64,000 nt of DNA from Promicromonospora panici. Its GTDB lineage: Bacteria; Actinomycetota; Actinomycetes; Actinomycetales; Cellulomonadaceae. Positions 52,959 to 61,497 of this stretch are shown one piece after another (the first letter of the stretch is position 1; every line of letters begins with the position of its first letter). A program made the translations under genes and the position numbers. The stretch is taken from contig NZ_UWYY01000014.1 of the NCBI RefSeq assembly GCF_900608595.1, positions 158,471 to 222,470 of the forward strand, given 5' to 3'. A model generated the notes under the pieces. It was not told the DNA's origin. It did not search any database and saw only the letters and a program-made list of their open reading frames with translations.

Positions 52959-53489
52959 TCAGCTACTGCGTCGGGTGCTCACCCGGGTCGCGACGAGCGC
53001 GATCACGCCGAGGAGCAGCAGACCGCCCGCGACCCCGAGGTACGGCAGGCTGGTGGGACCCGTCACGGCCAGGCCACCTTCGTCACCGTCATCCGCTGCT
53101 CCGACAACCGTCAGCGTCAAGGGAGCGGCAAGTGCGTTCCCGTCTGTGTCGGTCAGCGAAACCGTGTAGGCGCCAGGCGCGTTCAAGGGTCCGACGGTCA
53201 CGGTGGCCGAACCATCGACAGTCACCGTTTCCGAGCTCGTTCCGGCGACCGCAACCGCTTCGTCACCGGCAGCTTCACCGGCCCCTGTGACGGTCACGAC
53301 GGCTGTGTACGTTCCATCGCACGCGATTGAGAGGCCGATGGTGGCCCCCAGTGCGACCGTCGCAGAATCCACCGCGATGTCGCACGGGAGGTCGTCAGGA
53401 CCGTAGTCGTCGGCCGCGGCGCTGGTCGCGCTCACGGGAAGGATGAGGGCCGCGAGGGCTATTCCGGCGGCGAAAAGACGTCGAAGCAT
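52959..53489 (-). CDS. secreted surface protein with LAxTG sorting signal (copy 2)
   Basis: About 176 aa. Signal peptide 1-26 with MLRR start; mature Ig-like domain with Cys36 and Cys57 at the same spacing as in copy 1; C-terminal LAVTG (140-144), then PTSLPYL, a hydrophobic helix and a basic tail. LAxTG is the class E sortase form. It lacks the GAGSA linker of copy 1. The DNA around the start (CAGGGGAACAGAG then ATGCTTCGACG) is nearly the same as in copy 1. Located between DUF4012 and wbaP genes; function unknown, possibly an anchor or partner of the glycan. Confidence 0.8.
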   Translation of the reverse strand: MLRRLFAAGIALAALILPVSATSAAADDYGPDDLPCDIAVDSATVALGATIGLSIACDGTYTAVVTVTGAGEAAGDEAVAVAGTSSETVTVDGSATVTVGPLNAPGAYTVSLTDTDGNALAAPLTLTVVGAADDGDEGGLAVTGPTSLPYLGVAGGLLLLGVIALVATRVSTRRSS

Positions 53490-53581
53490 TGCTCTGTTCC
53501 CCTGTGATTGTGAACTCCTGCAAGAAGGTGCTGCCGCACCTGACTCCGCGCCGCGGCGTGTCCAGCCAGAGGCACGACCCC

Positions 53582-55552
53582 TCAGTCCTCTTGCTCCAGG
53601 GAGGAATTCTCAATAGTCACGCCCACGGGCCTTGTGCCGGGGGTCGTGCGCAGAATGAGGTCCCCTATTTCCTGCTTCCCGGTGATCATGACATAGGTCA
53701 TTGATGTTGTCTCGCCGGGTGCAAGTTCAACTCTTTGGGTGGCAAGGCTCAAGCCATCGTGACTTTGCGGGGAAAGTCGCGATTTTACTCCATTTTCTTC
53801 GGAATGAACCATCGATCCCCCGTTCGGCGCATAGACCAATGAGAACAGCCTGACGTTTCCCGGGTTCTCAGTACCCCGACCTGTGAGGTATTCCGGCAGT
53901 CCCTCGACCTCGCTGGCCTTGACGCGCGAGGTGTAGGTCACGGTCACCGCAAGCTCACGCGATCCGTCCGGTCGCCGGTCTCGCTCCGCGACCTCCACCG
54001 CTGTGTCGAGGTAGTACCCGATCTTCCCGGTGTCGATACCCTGCGTGAATACCCCGACAACCGGACGATCCCCATCACCGCGCAGGGACCCGTCCAGCAC
54101 CGTCCCCTGCAGCCGGCGGTTCACTTCCTCGTCCGCCGACCAGAGGAGCAGCCGGCCCTGCCGTGCGGACTCGGCGAGCGAATCGATCATGCCGAGCGCG
54201 TCGCCCTGTCCCGCCACCAGCCGCGCGAACGACCGTTCCGCCATAGTCGCGAAGATGCGGTCTTGCACCTCCGGCCGCTCGGTCTTGTAGATGCCGTTGA
54301 GCAGGTACGACACCAGATCGCCACCCTCCAACATCCCTCCCGGGCCGGCGTCGATCGGGCCGTCCACCTGCACCAGGTCGGCGAGGACGACCGGGTCTAT
54401 GGTCATGACCCCGTCCACGGTCTGCCCCGTCTCGAGCCGCCACATCTCCTGCGCCAGCTCGGCCGCCCTCGGGAAGTCCGGCGTCATCGTCACGTTCCGC
54501 ATCCAGCGTCCGAGCTCCTCGTCACCCAGGACCTGCTGCTCCTCCGCCGTCAGCGGAAGGACCGGCTCGTCGAACGGCCCGACGGCGATTCCCGGCATCT
54601 GCTCCGTCAGCTCCACCTCCCCCTGGTCGGCCCGGAGCGCGATCACCGTTCCGGGAATACCCCCGAGCGCCCGCGGTTCCGCCGGGTTCTGCACCAGCAC
54701 CAGCCAGTCCTGCGGTTCGTCAGCCCCGAGCATCGACGGGATCACCGCAGCAGCACGCGCGGCCGTGGCGGACGTCATCCGCAATTCGGTGAGTGCGCCG
54801 CTCAGTTGCTCCACGGCGTCGGACACAGGCGGCAGCATCGTCCCGCCCAGCCCGTCGACGCGCTCCCGCGCGTACCCGATCGACTGGTCAGCGCGCTGCA
54901 TGTCGGGCGCCACCTGCTGCAGTGGTTCCAGGTCGATGCGCCCGTCATGAGGGGCGAAGGCCGCAGGGTTCGCCAGCTCGACGATGCGTGCCATGTCAGG
55001 CAGGGCGCCCTGCGCCAGACCGTCTACGACGTCGGACATCGTCGCAACGGCTTCCACCGTAGGCCCGACACCGGGCAGGTTCTCCGCGATCGCCCAATGC
55101 GGGCCACTCGTGGCGACCTTCGCCTCGGCGGTGTCTTGCTGCAGGTCAGCGACTACCTTGTCCAGGTCTTCAGTGCGGCCTGCGACAGCGTCGGCTTGGA
55201 GAGTGGCGACGCCGTCGGCGGCCTGCTCGAGCGACACGCGGGCACGCATGGCGTCGAACGCCACCCAGCCGATGACGATCGCGAGGAGTACGAAGATGCC
55301 CGCCACCGCCCACAACCCGTACCGCAGGGACCGGCGGCGCTGCCGCGTCCAGAACGGACCGCGTGGCTCGCGCAGCGTGCGCCACGTGCCGGTACTGGTC
55401 AGATGCCCACTTGTGGGGTGCGGCGGAGGTGCGACAGGGTGTGTCTCAGTCTGCGCAAGCACGGTCGGTGCACCACTGACGGGTTGATTGGCGCGCACAT
55501 CCTGAGACACCGGCACGTCCGTCCGCTTTTTGCCCCATCTCGGATTTGTCAC
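53582..55552 (-). CDS. DUF4012 membrane protein (copy 2)
   Basis: About 656 aa, paralogue of 6319-8310: Pro-rich cytoplasmic N terminus, one helix (about 78-99), large extracellular DUF4012 region with LVLVQNPAEPRALGGI, ETGQTVDGVMTIDPVVLADL and SYLLNGIY. GTG 55552 (TNPRWG after the initiator) has GGGGAGG four bases upstream. It is divergent from the tyrosine phosphatase gene, and a 20-mer shared with copy 1 lies 71 bp upstream of its start. Role unknown; partner of surface glycan genes in actinobacteria. Confidence 0.85.
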   Translation of the reverse strand: MTNPRWGKKRTDVPVSQDVRANQPVSGAPTVLAQTETHPVAPPPHPTSGHLTSTGTWRTLREPRGPFWTRQRRRSLRYGLWAVAGIFVLLAIVIGWVAFDAMRARVSLEQAADGVATLQADAVAGRTEDLDKVVADLQQDTAEAKVATSGPHWAIAENLPGVGPTVEAVATMSDVVDGLAQGALPDMARIVELANPAAFAPHDGRIDLEPLQQVAPDMQRADQSIGYARERVDGLGGTMLPPVSDAVEQLSGALTELRMTSATAARAAAVIPSMLGADEPQDWLVLVQNPAEPRALGGIPGTVIALRADQGEVELTEQMPGIAVGPFDEPVLPLTAEEQQVLGDEELGRWMRNVTMTPDFPRAAELAQEMWRLETGQTVDGVMTIDPVVLADLVQVDGPIDAGPGGMLEGGDLVSYLLNGIYKTERPEVQDRIFATMAERSFARLVAGQGDALGMIDSLAESARQGRLLLWSADEEVNRRLQGTVLDGSLRGDGDRPVVGVFTQGIDTGKIGYYLDTAVEVAERDRRPDGSRELAVTVTYTSRVKASEVEGLPEYLTGRGTENPGNVRLFSLVYAPNGGSMVHSEENGVKSRLSPQSHDGLSLATQRVELAPGETTSMTYVMITGKQEIGDLILRTTPGTRPVGVTIENSSLEQED

Positions 55553-55623
55553 TGGACCTCCCCGATTGACGGCCTGGCCAACTTAGACATTTCGCTGGAT
55601 ATCTCCGGCAGAATGCGCCGACC

Positions 55624-55643
55624 CGCGTTACGTTACCTGCGAC
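55624..55643 (-). promoter_or_regulatory. conserved 20-mer upstream of DUF4012 gene (copy 2)
   Basis: Identical to 8342-8361. On the minus strand it includes GTAACGTAACG and a possible -10 TAACGT. The 55553-55819 gap is divergent and also has an AT-richer part (about 55735-55800) likely holding the promoter of the phosphatase gene; no clear -35 was found. Confidence 0.45.
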
Positions 55644-55819
55644 AGTCGGGACAGTCTTGCGCAAAGCCAGCGCCGGGTCCGTGGCGCAATATCGGGTGCG
55701 CGAAACATTCGTCACCGGGACGGAACACCCGGTTTCACAATGCGAAACAAGGTAAAGAAACCGTCTAGAAAGATTTGGCAATATCAGTTTCTACGTCAGA
55801 GTGCTCGGAGGTATTCCGC

Positions 55820-56380
55820 ATGTCCTATACCGTTCTCACGGTCTGCACCGGCAACATCTGCCGTTCTCCCACGGCCGAGGCACTGCTGCGAAGCGCCCTC
55901 GACTCGTCGGTCAAGCTCGCGAGCGCGGGGACGCATGCCCTGGTCGGCTACACAGTGCCGCCGCCGATGGCCGGCCTGCTGGAAGCCGACGGGGTCTCCA
56001 TGAACGGATTCGCAGCCAGACAGCTGACTCCGGAGATCATCAGCGAGGCCGACCTCGTACTTGCCTCGACCACCAGTCACCGCGCCTGGGTCGTGGACCG
56101 CGCTCCGGCCGCCGTGCGACGCACTCTCACGTTGCGCGAGCTCGGACGCCTGGTCTCGACCCTGCCGCTCGGGGCCCTGGATGCGGCCGCGCTCCCGGAC
56201 GACGCCACCCGCCTCCGCGAGCTGGTGCGGCTCGCACTGCTGGAGCGTCCCAAGCACGCGGGACGCGCGCACGACGACGACGTCGTGGACCCGTACGGGC
56301 GCTCGGACCAGACCTACCGCGCGTCGTACGACCAGATCCTCGACGCACTGACCTCCGTGATGGCCGCGCTTCGTGCGTGA
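55820..56380 (+). CDS. low-molecular-weight protein-tyrosine phosphatase
   Basis: About 186 aa. The P-loop VCTGNICRSPTAEALL has the catalytic Cys9 and Arg15 (CX5R), and VVDPYGRSDQTY supplies the DP general-acid motif. Such phosphatases (Wzb/Etp type) act with tyrosine kinases to control capsule export, or dephosphorylate other proteins. No partner BY-kinase is in this window. ATG 55820 has GGAGG seven bases upstream. It marks the right edge of the glycan locus and is divergent from DUF4012 copy 2. Control of the locus is inferred from position. Confidence 0.9.
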   Translation: MSYTVLTVCTGNICRSPTAEALLRSALDSSVKLASAGTHALVGYTVPPPMAGLLEADGVSMNGFAARQLTPEIISEADLVLASTTSHRAWVVDRAPAAVRRTLTLRELGRLVSTLPLGALDAAALPDDATRLRELVRLALLERPKHAGRAHDDDVVDPYGRSDQTYRASYDQILDALTSVMAALRA

Positions 56381-56446
56381 CTCGCACCGTCGCGAAATTC
56401 ACCCTGTGCTCGGCTGCCCTCAACAGGCTTGACAAGCCCTTGTCCG

Positions 56447-56452
56447 TAGACT
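56447..56452 (+). promoter_or_regulatory. possible -10 box of a leaderless gene
   Basis: TAGACT lies six bases before the GTG of the small membrane-protein gene, which lacks a good ribosome site. This TAnnnT-N6-start layout is seen in leaderless actinobacterial transcripts. No matched -35 at normal spacing. Confidence 0.35.
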
Positions 56453-56458
56453 GGCAAG

Positions 56459-56695
56459 GTGCCAACGATCCGCTCCCTGCTGGCCCACCCCGAGGAGCGT
56501 CGGCCCAGCCCACCGGCTCCGCGCGCCGATCTCTTCCGGGTCTTCGGCGTGGGTATCGGCCTGTTCGCGATCGGGCTGATCGTAATGCTGGTCCTGCAGC
56601 TCATGGGACCCGGCAGCTGGGAGTCCGTGGCGATCTGCGGCGTCGGGATCGTGCTCGGCGGGCTCGGCCTGCTCTGGGCGCGCCGCCACCGGTAG
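56459..56695 (+). CDS. small membrane protein, DUF2530-like
   Basis: About 78 aa with a charged N terminus (RSLLAHPEERRPSPPAPRAD) and two hydrophobic helices (about 28-50 and 55-73) ending ARRHR. Size, layout and position beside DUF3027 fit DUF2530. GTG 56459 may be leaderless. Converges with the sacsin-like gene. Function unknown. Confidence 0.7.
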   Translation: MPTIRSLLAHPEERRPSPPAPRADLFRVFGVGIGLFAIGLIVMLVLQLMGPGSWESVAICGVGIVLGGLGLLWARRHR

Positions 56696-56735
56696 CCCCG
56701 CTGCCCGGGACTTGCCGGCCTCGACGTCGGCCGAG

Positions 56736-56760
56736 GCTGACCTTGATTCAGCAGGTCAGC
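56736..56760. terminator. candidate terminator between convergent genes
   Basis: GCTGACCT (56736-56743) and AGGTCAGC (56753-56760) form a perfect 8-bp stem, preceded by GCCTCG/CGAGGC (56718-56723 and 56732-56737). It overlaps the stop of the minus-strand ATPase gene. No strong T-run on either side. Confidence 0.4.
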
Positions 56761-59700
56761 TCGCGGTCCCAGGCACGCTCCGCGCTCAGCTCCTCCGCAC
56801 GTGACGGGTCGCGCAACGCGGCCTCCAAAAGGAGCGGGTCCGCGCCCGACAGCTCGGCCAGCGCTCGAGCGAGGCCCTCGGGCGAGACCGCGTGCGCGAC
56901 GCCGGACCCGCCCGCGCCGTCGGGCGCCTCGGACACCCACCATGCGACCTGCTTGCCCTCGACCGTCAACGGCTCGTGCCGCTGCCAGGTTGGCGGCGCG
57001 CCCGGCGCGAGCGCCCGCACTCGCGGGTCCAGCTCGACGGATTCCCCCGGTTCGTCGGGCACGACGTCGGAACCGCCCTCGTACGGGAGGTCGAGCAGGT
57101 CGGCCAGCGCCTCGGCGACGTCGGCCGGGGCGGGGACGACCGGGCCGAGCTGGGCCCATCGGGCCGAGGCGGCGACCACGAGGTCGTCGGTGCTCTCGAC
57201 CGTGACCCCGGCCGGCCCGAGCGCGGGCAGCCGGGCCGGGGTGATGGCGCGCGCGTCGTCGGCGCGGGCGAGCGCGGCCAGGCCCGCCCAGACGGCGCGC
57301 GCGACGTCGGCGGGCAGTGTCGGCCGCTCCTCCCCCTGCGGCTCGGGCAGCCGCTCCAGGACGGCTGGCCAGAGGTGTCTGGGCAGGTCAGCCAGGTTTT
57401 GGAGCCCGCCGAGCGCAACCAGGACGGCGTCGTCGAGCCCGGAAGTCACGAGCGGGGCGGGCGGTAGCAGGGGCGTGTCTCCGAGCGCGAACGGCGCACC
57501 CATCCGGCGTCGCAGGAACCACGCCGTGTACGACGCCGCCTCTCGGCCCGGAGCATCCGGCGAGCGCACCGGGGTCAGGAGCGCGCGGCGCAGGCGGGGG
57601 TCGGCGGAAACCCTGTCGAGGGCCGCTGAGAGCGTGTCCGCTGTGCCCCGGAGCGCGTCGAGGTCGGATACCGCCTCGACGTCGCCGACCCATGCGCCCG
57701 GGCCGAGCTCGTCCGCGAGATGTTCGAGGTACTCGTCCCAGTCGGCGAGCCAGCCGGCGGGGTCGTCGGGACCGTAGTCGGCCTCGTCGCCGTCGGCCGT
57801 CAGGACGTCGGCCATGCGGTAGACGCCCAGGTCGGCGCGGGCACCGGCCGCGGCGAGCGCGTCGCCGCCCCAGCGTTCGACGACGTCGTCGCGCACCAGG
57901 ACGAGGTCCAGGTTCCGGGCCGCCCAACTGCCGGGCAGCGCCGCCTCGCGCAGCGGCACGACGTCGCCGTCCGCCGCCACGGGCAGTTCCCCCAGCCAGA
58001 ACGGGAGGTCGTCGGGACCCGTCTCGGCGACCGCGAACCGAACCAGCTCCAGCACCGCCGCGACGGTCTCCGCGGGACCCGGCTCGCCGAGGCGGTCGAC
58101 GTCGCCCTCGTCGAGCACGTCCTCCGCGGCGGCGAGCGCCGTCGACCGGACGGCGGCGTCGGCGAGCAGCCCGCGCGGCGTGGTGAGCGAGGCGCCGGCG
58201 CGTTCCAGGAGGGGATGCGCGGCGTCCGGGTGCACCACGCGGACCCCGAGCGCGCGGACGATCTCGGCGAGGCGCGGGGCGTCGAGCAGCACGGTCCCCC
58301 GAGCGCCCCGGGTCACCCGGCCGTCCGCGAGCGGGAGCGGCGCCCCGGCGACCGCCTCGAGCACAGCGGGCTCCCCGGCGTGCGCTACCAGCGCATCGAG
58401 GGCCGCGCGGACGACGGCAGGATCGGGCGGGAGCGCCTCGACCAGGTCGGCGAGGTCGACGGGGGAAGCGCCGAGCGAGCGTGCCAGCGCCTGGTGCCGC
58501 GTCGGCACGGTGACCAGGGCTGCCGGGGCTCCGGCGGCCAGCGCCGCGGCGAGCGCCGGGTCCTCGCCGAGGGGTCCGGCGAGGAAGGCCGCGTGCCGGG
58601 GCGCCACGCGCTGCGCCGCTCGGGGCGGCAGTCCCGGCGTGCTCAGCCACAGCAGCGGGGTGTCGCGCAGGGCGTCGTCGGCCGACGCGCGGATCGCGGC
58701 GTCGACGTCGCTCGCGGGCAGCCCGGTCGGCACCAGCCCGAGGACGTCGCGCTCCACGCCGAGCTCGCCCAGGAGTGCGGCGTACGCGCGGCCGGCCTCG
58801 GCGGCCACCCGCTCCGTCGTCGGCCCGGGGAGCACGCTCCGCCGTCCCGGGTCCACCGGGAACGATGCGATGAGCAGCGCCGGGAACGAGAGCCGGACGT
58901 CCGTGGGCGTCGGGGCGTGCAGGACCGCGCTCTCCGCCGCGCGCCTCCCCGTCGTGGGCAGCGCCCAGAGCACCGACCAGTCCGCACGGCGCGCCTCGGT
59001 CGGCAGCGTGCTGTCCGGGTCCAGCACCCCGGATGTCCGGTGCACGCGCCACCGCGCTGCGACGTCGCGCAGCACGCGCGGACTCGCCGACGGCGCGGCG
59101 TCCGACGGCTCAGAACCCGGATGACCTGCGAAGTCGTCCTCGATCACCACCTCGTCGAGTGCGGGGAGGGCGAGCAGCAGGGCGTCGTCGAGTGCCGCGA
59201 GCTGTGCGCGGACGGCGGCCACGGCGTCGGCATCGCGCAGCACGAGCTCGACCACGGTGTCCGGCTCGTCCGGTGCGGTGCCGGCCGCGGGGAACGGGAG
59301 CCGGAGCACGGGCAGTGCGTCGCCGCGCGCGCGGGCCTCGTCCCGGAACCCGGCCGTTCGCACGCCGTCCGTGCCGAGATCGGTCGGTTGCACGGCGGCC
59401 GACGCGAGATCGGTCGGTTGCCCTGAGATCGGTCCAACGATTGACCGATCTGGAGGCAAGGGACCGACCTCGCGGTCACCGGGCGACAAGGGACCAAGCT
59501 CGGCGTCGGTGCGCGCCGACGGACCGACCTCGGCATCGCCCGCGGACACCGGCCCCAGCCCGAGCTCCGACCGCGTCGCGGCGAGCGAGAACCGCACCCC
59601 GCCGGGCCGCGAGCGAACCAGGATCTCGTCCGAGACGGACCGCACCGCGGCGAACCCGACGCCGAAGCGCCCGACGACACCAACCGCGACGCCAGCGTCG

Positions 59701-60221
59701 GCGACACCACCGCCAACACCGCCGACGCCAGCGACCGCATCAGCAAGGACAGCCTCGTCCGCGCCCGCAGACCGGCCAGAACTCGCCGACACCTTCGCAG
59801 AGGCCCGCAGCGAAGCCAGCGACGCGACGCCGTCGGCGTCGAGCGGCGCACCCGTGTTCGCGGCGATCAACCGCCAGCCCCCCGCGTCTGCAGCGTCACC
59901 ACGGGCCTCACCGCTACCGGCCTCGCCACCGGACACGCCACCGGACACGCCACCGGACACGCCACCGGACACGCCACGACCAGGCTCGCCGCCTCGAGGC
60001 CGCACAGGCTCCAACCGCAGCGTCAGCCGTCCGGGAACCCCGGCGCGAGCGGCGGCATCCGCCGCGTTCTGCGCGAGCTCCACCACCACGCGGTCGCGGT
60101 AGTAGCCGCGCGCGTGGTCCTCCTCGGAGTTCGCGTCCTCCCGGAAGCGGGTCGGCGACGCGCGCCACGCCTCGGTCACCGCGCGCCGCAGCGCGCCGGT
60201 GCCGAAGGGGTCGTGGGTCAC
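56748..60221 (-). CDS. sacsin-like GHKL ATPase domain protein
   Basis: About 1,157 aa. The N-terminal 250 residues form an HSP90/sacsin-type ATP-binding domain: N-box VVVELAQNAADAAARAG, ANTGAPLDADGVASL, and G2 box GRFGVGFAAVRSVSDE. Two low-complexity inserts interrupt it, a run of VSGG repeats and a stretch of degenerate xVGP repeats (about residues 240-310). The rest is a long Ala-rich helical region without a recognised domain. GTG 60221 overlaps the DUF3027 stop (GTGA). Possible chaperone-like ATPase; function not known. Present beside DUF3027 in many actinobacteria, so probably core. Confidence 0.82.
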   Translation of the reverse strand: MTHDPFGTGALRRAVTEAWRASPTRFREDANSEEDHARGYYRDRVVVELAQNAADAAARAGVPGRLTLRLEPVRPRGGEPGRGVSGGVSGGVSGGVSGGEAGSGEARGDAADAGGWRLIAANTGAPLDADGVASLASLRASAKVSASSGRSAGADEAVLADAVAGVGGVGGGVADAGVAVGVVGRFGVGFAAVRSVSDEILVRSRPGGVRFSLAATRSELGLGPVSAGDAEVGPSARTDAELGPLSPGDREVGPLPPDRSIVGPISGQPTDLASAAVQPTDLGTDGVRTAGFRDEARARGDALPVLRLPFPAAGTAPDEPDTVVELVLRDADAVAAVRAQLAALDDALLLALPALDEVVIEDDFAGHPGSEPSDAAPSASPRVLRDVAARWRVHRTSGVLDPDSTLPTEARRADWSVLWALPTTGRRAAESAVLHAPTPTDVRLSFPALLIASFPVDPGRRSVLPGPTTERVAAEAGRAYAALLGELGVERDVLGLVPTGLPASDVDAAIRASADDALRDTPLLWLSTPGLPPRAAQRVAPRHAAFLAGPLGEDPALAAALAAGAPAALVTVPTRHQALARSLGASPVDLADLVEALPPDPAVVRAALDALVAHAGEPAVLEAVAGAPLPLADGRVTRGARGTVLLDAPRLAEIVRALGVRVVHPDAAHPLLERAGASLTTPRGLLADAAVRSTALAAAEDVLDEGDVDRLGEPGPAETVAAVLELVRFAVAETGPDDLPFWLGELPVAADGDVVPLREAALPGSWAARNLDLVLVRDDVVERWGGDALAAAGARADLGVYRMADVLTADGDEADYGPDDPAGWLADWDEYLEHLADELGPGAWVGDVEAVSDLDALRGTADTLSAALDRVSADPRLRRALLTPVRSPDAPGREAASYTAWFLRRRMGAPFALGDTPLLPPAPLVTSGLDDAVLVALGGLQNLADLPRHLWPAVLERLPEPQGEERPTLPADVARAVWAGLAALARADDARAITPARLPALGPAGVTVESTDDLVVAASARWAQLGPVVPAPADVAEALADLLDLPYEGGSDVVPDEPGESVELDPRVRALAPGAPPTWQRHEPLTVEGKQVAWWVSEAPDGAGGSGVAHAVSPEGLARALAELSGADPLLLEAALRDPSRAEELSAERAWDRELTC
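59926..59973. repeat. 12-bp tandem repeat, four copies
   Basis: ccaccggacacg occurs four times in a row and encodes the VSGG run of the sacsin-like protein. The unit keeps frame, so length variation between strains is plausible. Confidence 0.9.
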
Positions 60222-61099
60222 GCGGGGGATTCGCCCTCGCTGCCCGGGGTCTCGACAGGCTCGACCACCGGAGCAGCAGGCTCGGCCACCGCGTCCGCAG
60301 CCTGGGCCGGGGCGATCTCCACGTCGTGCTCGTCGATCAGCGGCGCGGGCGCCGGCCAGTCGGTCGGATGCTCCTCCACGTCCGTCTCCGAGTGCGCGCC
60401 GCAGCCGTGGTCGAGGGAGACCACCTTGCCGTCGTCGGGCGACCACTCGTTGGCGCACACCCCGAACAGCTGGCCCATCGAGCCGGACAGCGGGATGAGG
60501 AACGCGCAGCTCATGCACTCGGCGGCCGCCGCGACGGCACCCGCAGTCGTGGGACCTCGCGTGCCGCGGTACCAGCGCTCGGCGGCCTCGGCCCGACCCT
60601 GCGGGGACAGCACGCGGGCGCGGGCGAGCGCGAGCTCGTCGATCGCCACCTCGTCCACCTCGGGGTCACCCGTCGGGGTGTACCCGGGCTCGAGCCGCGG
60701 GTCGTCGGCGCGGAACGGCAGCACGTCGCCCGGGCCGACATCGCCAGGACGCAGGCGCTCGGACCACGGCAGCCAGGCGGGGGCGAGGATCGCCTCGTCG
60801 CCCGGCAGCAGCTCGACCTCGCTGATGGTGGCGGTCCGGCCGCGCGGCACGCGCGTCACCGTGACCGTCCAGTGCCAGCCGCGGTAGCCCCGCATGGTCG
60901 CCGCGAAGCGGTGCGAGACCACCCGCTCGTCCTCGAAGAGGGTGCCGAGGTGCTCCCCGACGTCGTCCGGTCGCTCAGCCACCTCCTGTGCGGCGGCGCG
61001 CGCGAGCTCGGCGGCGCCGTTCAGCACGGCGTCTCGGCTCGAGCGTGCGGCGACCCGCCGGGTGGGCGTTCGGGTGGCGGGCGCGATGGTCGTGGCCAT
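60218..61099 (-). CDS. DUF3027 protein
   Basis: About 293 aa. The core (residues about 20-245) matches DUF3027: DDVGEHLGTLFEDERVVSHR, GYRGWHWTVTVTRVPR, ISEVELLPGDEAILAPAWLP, and a Cys pattern ECMSCAF ... GVCANEWSPDDGKVVS with SLDHGCGAHSE that may bind metal. The C-terminal 50 residues are acidic and Pro/Ala-rich. ATG 61099 has GAGGA upstream. Coupled to the sacsin-like gene downstream and 23 bp after the cold-shock gene. Function unknown. Confidence 0.87.
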   Translation of the reverse strand: MATTIAPATRTPTRRVAARSSRDAVLNGAAELARAAAQEVAERPDDVGEHLGTLFEDERVVSHRFAATMRGYRGWHWTVTVTRVPRGRTATISEVELLPGDEAILAPAWLPWSERLRPGDVGPGDVLPFRADDPRLEPGYTPTGDPEVDEVAIDELALARARVLSPQGRAEAAERWYRGTRGPTTAGAVAAAAECMSCAFLIPLSGSMGQLFGVCANEWSPDDGKVVSLDHGCGAHSETDVEEHPTDWPAPAPLIDEHDVEIAPAQAADAVAEPAAPVVEPVETPGSEGESPA

Positions 61100-61122
61100 G
61101 TTCCTCGGGACCTCGTGGGGGT

Positions 61123-61497
61123 TCAGGCGTCGAAGTCGTCTGCGACCTTGCGCAGCATCTTGGCGAGCGTCTCCGGGTTCTTCGGATAACGCCCCTTGCG
61201 CAGATCATTTGCCACACGGTCCAGCATCTGCGTGAGATCGCCGACGAGCACAGCCATGTCGTCGGCGGGCTTCCGCTTGGCCTTCGCTACCGACGGCGCG
61301 GAGTCGAGCACCTTGACCGCGAGCGCCTGCGGGCCGCGGCGGCCGTCGGCCACCCCGAAGTCCACGCGCGCGCCGGGCTTGGGCACCACACCCTGGGGCA
61401 GGGCGGAGGCATGCAGAAATACCTCGCCTCCGTCCTCGCTGGCGATGAAACCGAAACCTTTGTCGGTGTCGAACCACTTGACCTTGCCGGTGGGCAC
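61123..61497 (-). CDS. cold-shock domain protein with C-terminal extension
   Basis: About 124 aa. Residues 1-65 are a cold-shock domain with RNP1 KGFGFIA and RNP2-like VFLHAS, starting PTGKVKWFD; RNA or single-stranded DNA chaperone. Unlike the 67-residue CspA it has an extra 55-residue C terminus (VLVGDLTQMLDRVANDLRK), as in many actinobacterial members. GTG 61497 has AAGAAGG upstream. Adjacent DUF3027 and ATPase genes are in the same direction. Confidence 0.92.
   Translation of the reverse strand: MPTGKVKWFDTDKGFGFIASEDGGEVFLHASALPQGVVPKPGARVDFGVADGRRGPQALAVKVLDSAPSVAKAKRKPADDMAVLVGDLTQMLDRVANDLRKGRYPKNPETLAKMLRKVADDFDA

Noticed and set aside
56428..56452. TTGACA near 56429 paired with TAGACT as a full promoter
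   Set aside because: Spacing is about 12 bp, too short for a normal sigma70-type promoter; only the -10 is kept as a weak candidate.
59926..59973. Short array considered as CRISPR
   Set aside because: Units are contiguous 12-mers without spacers and inside a reading frame.
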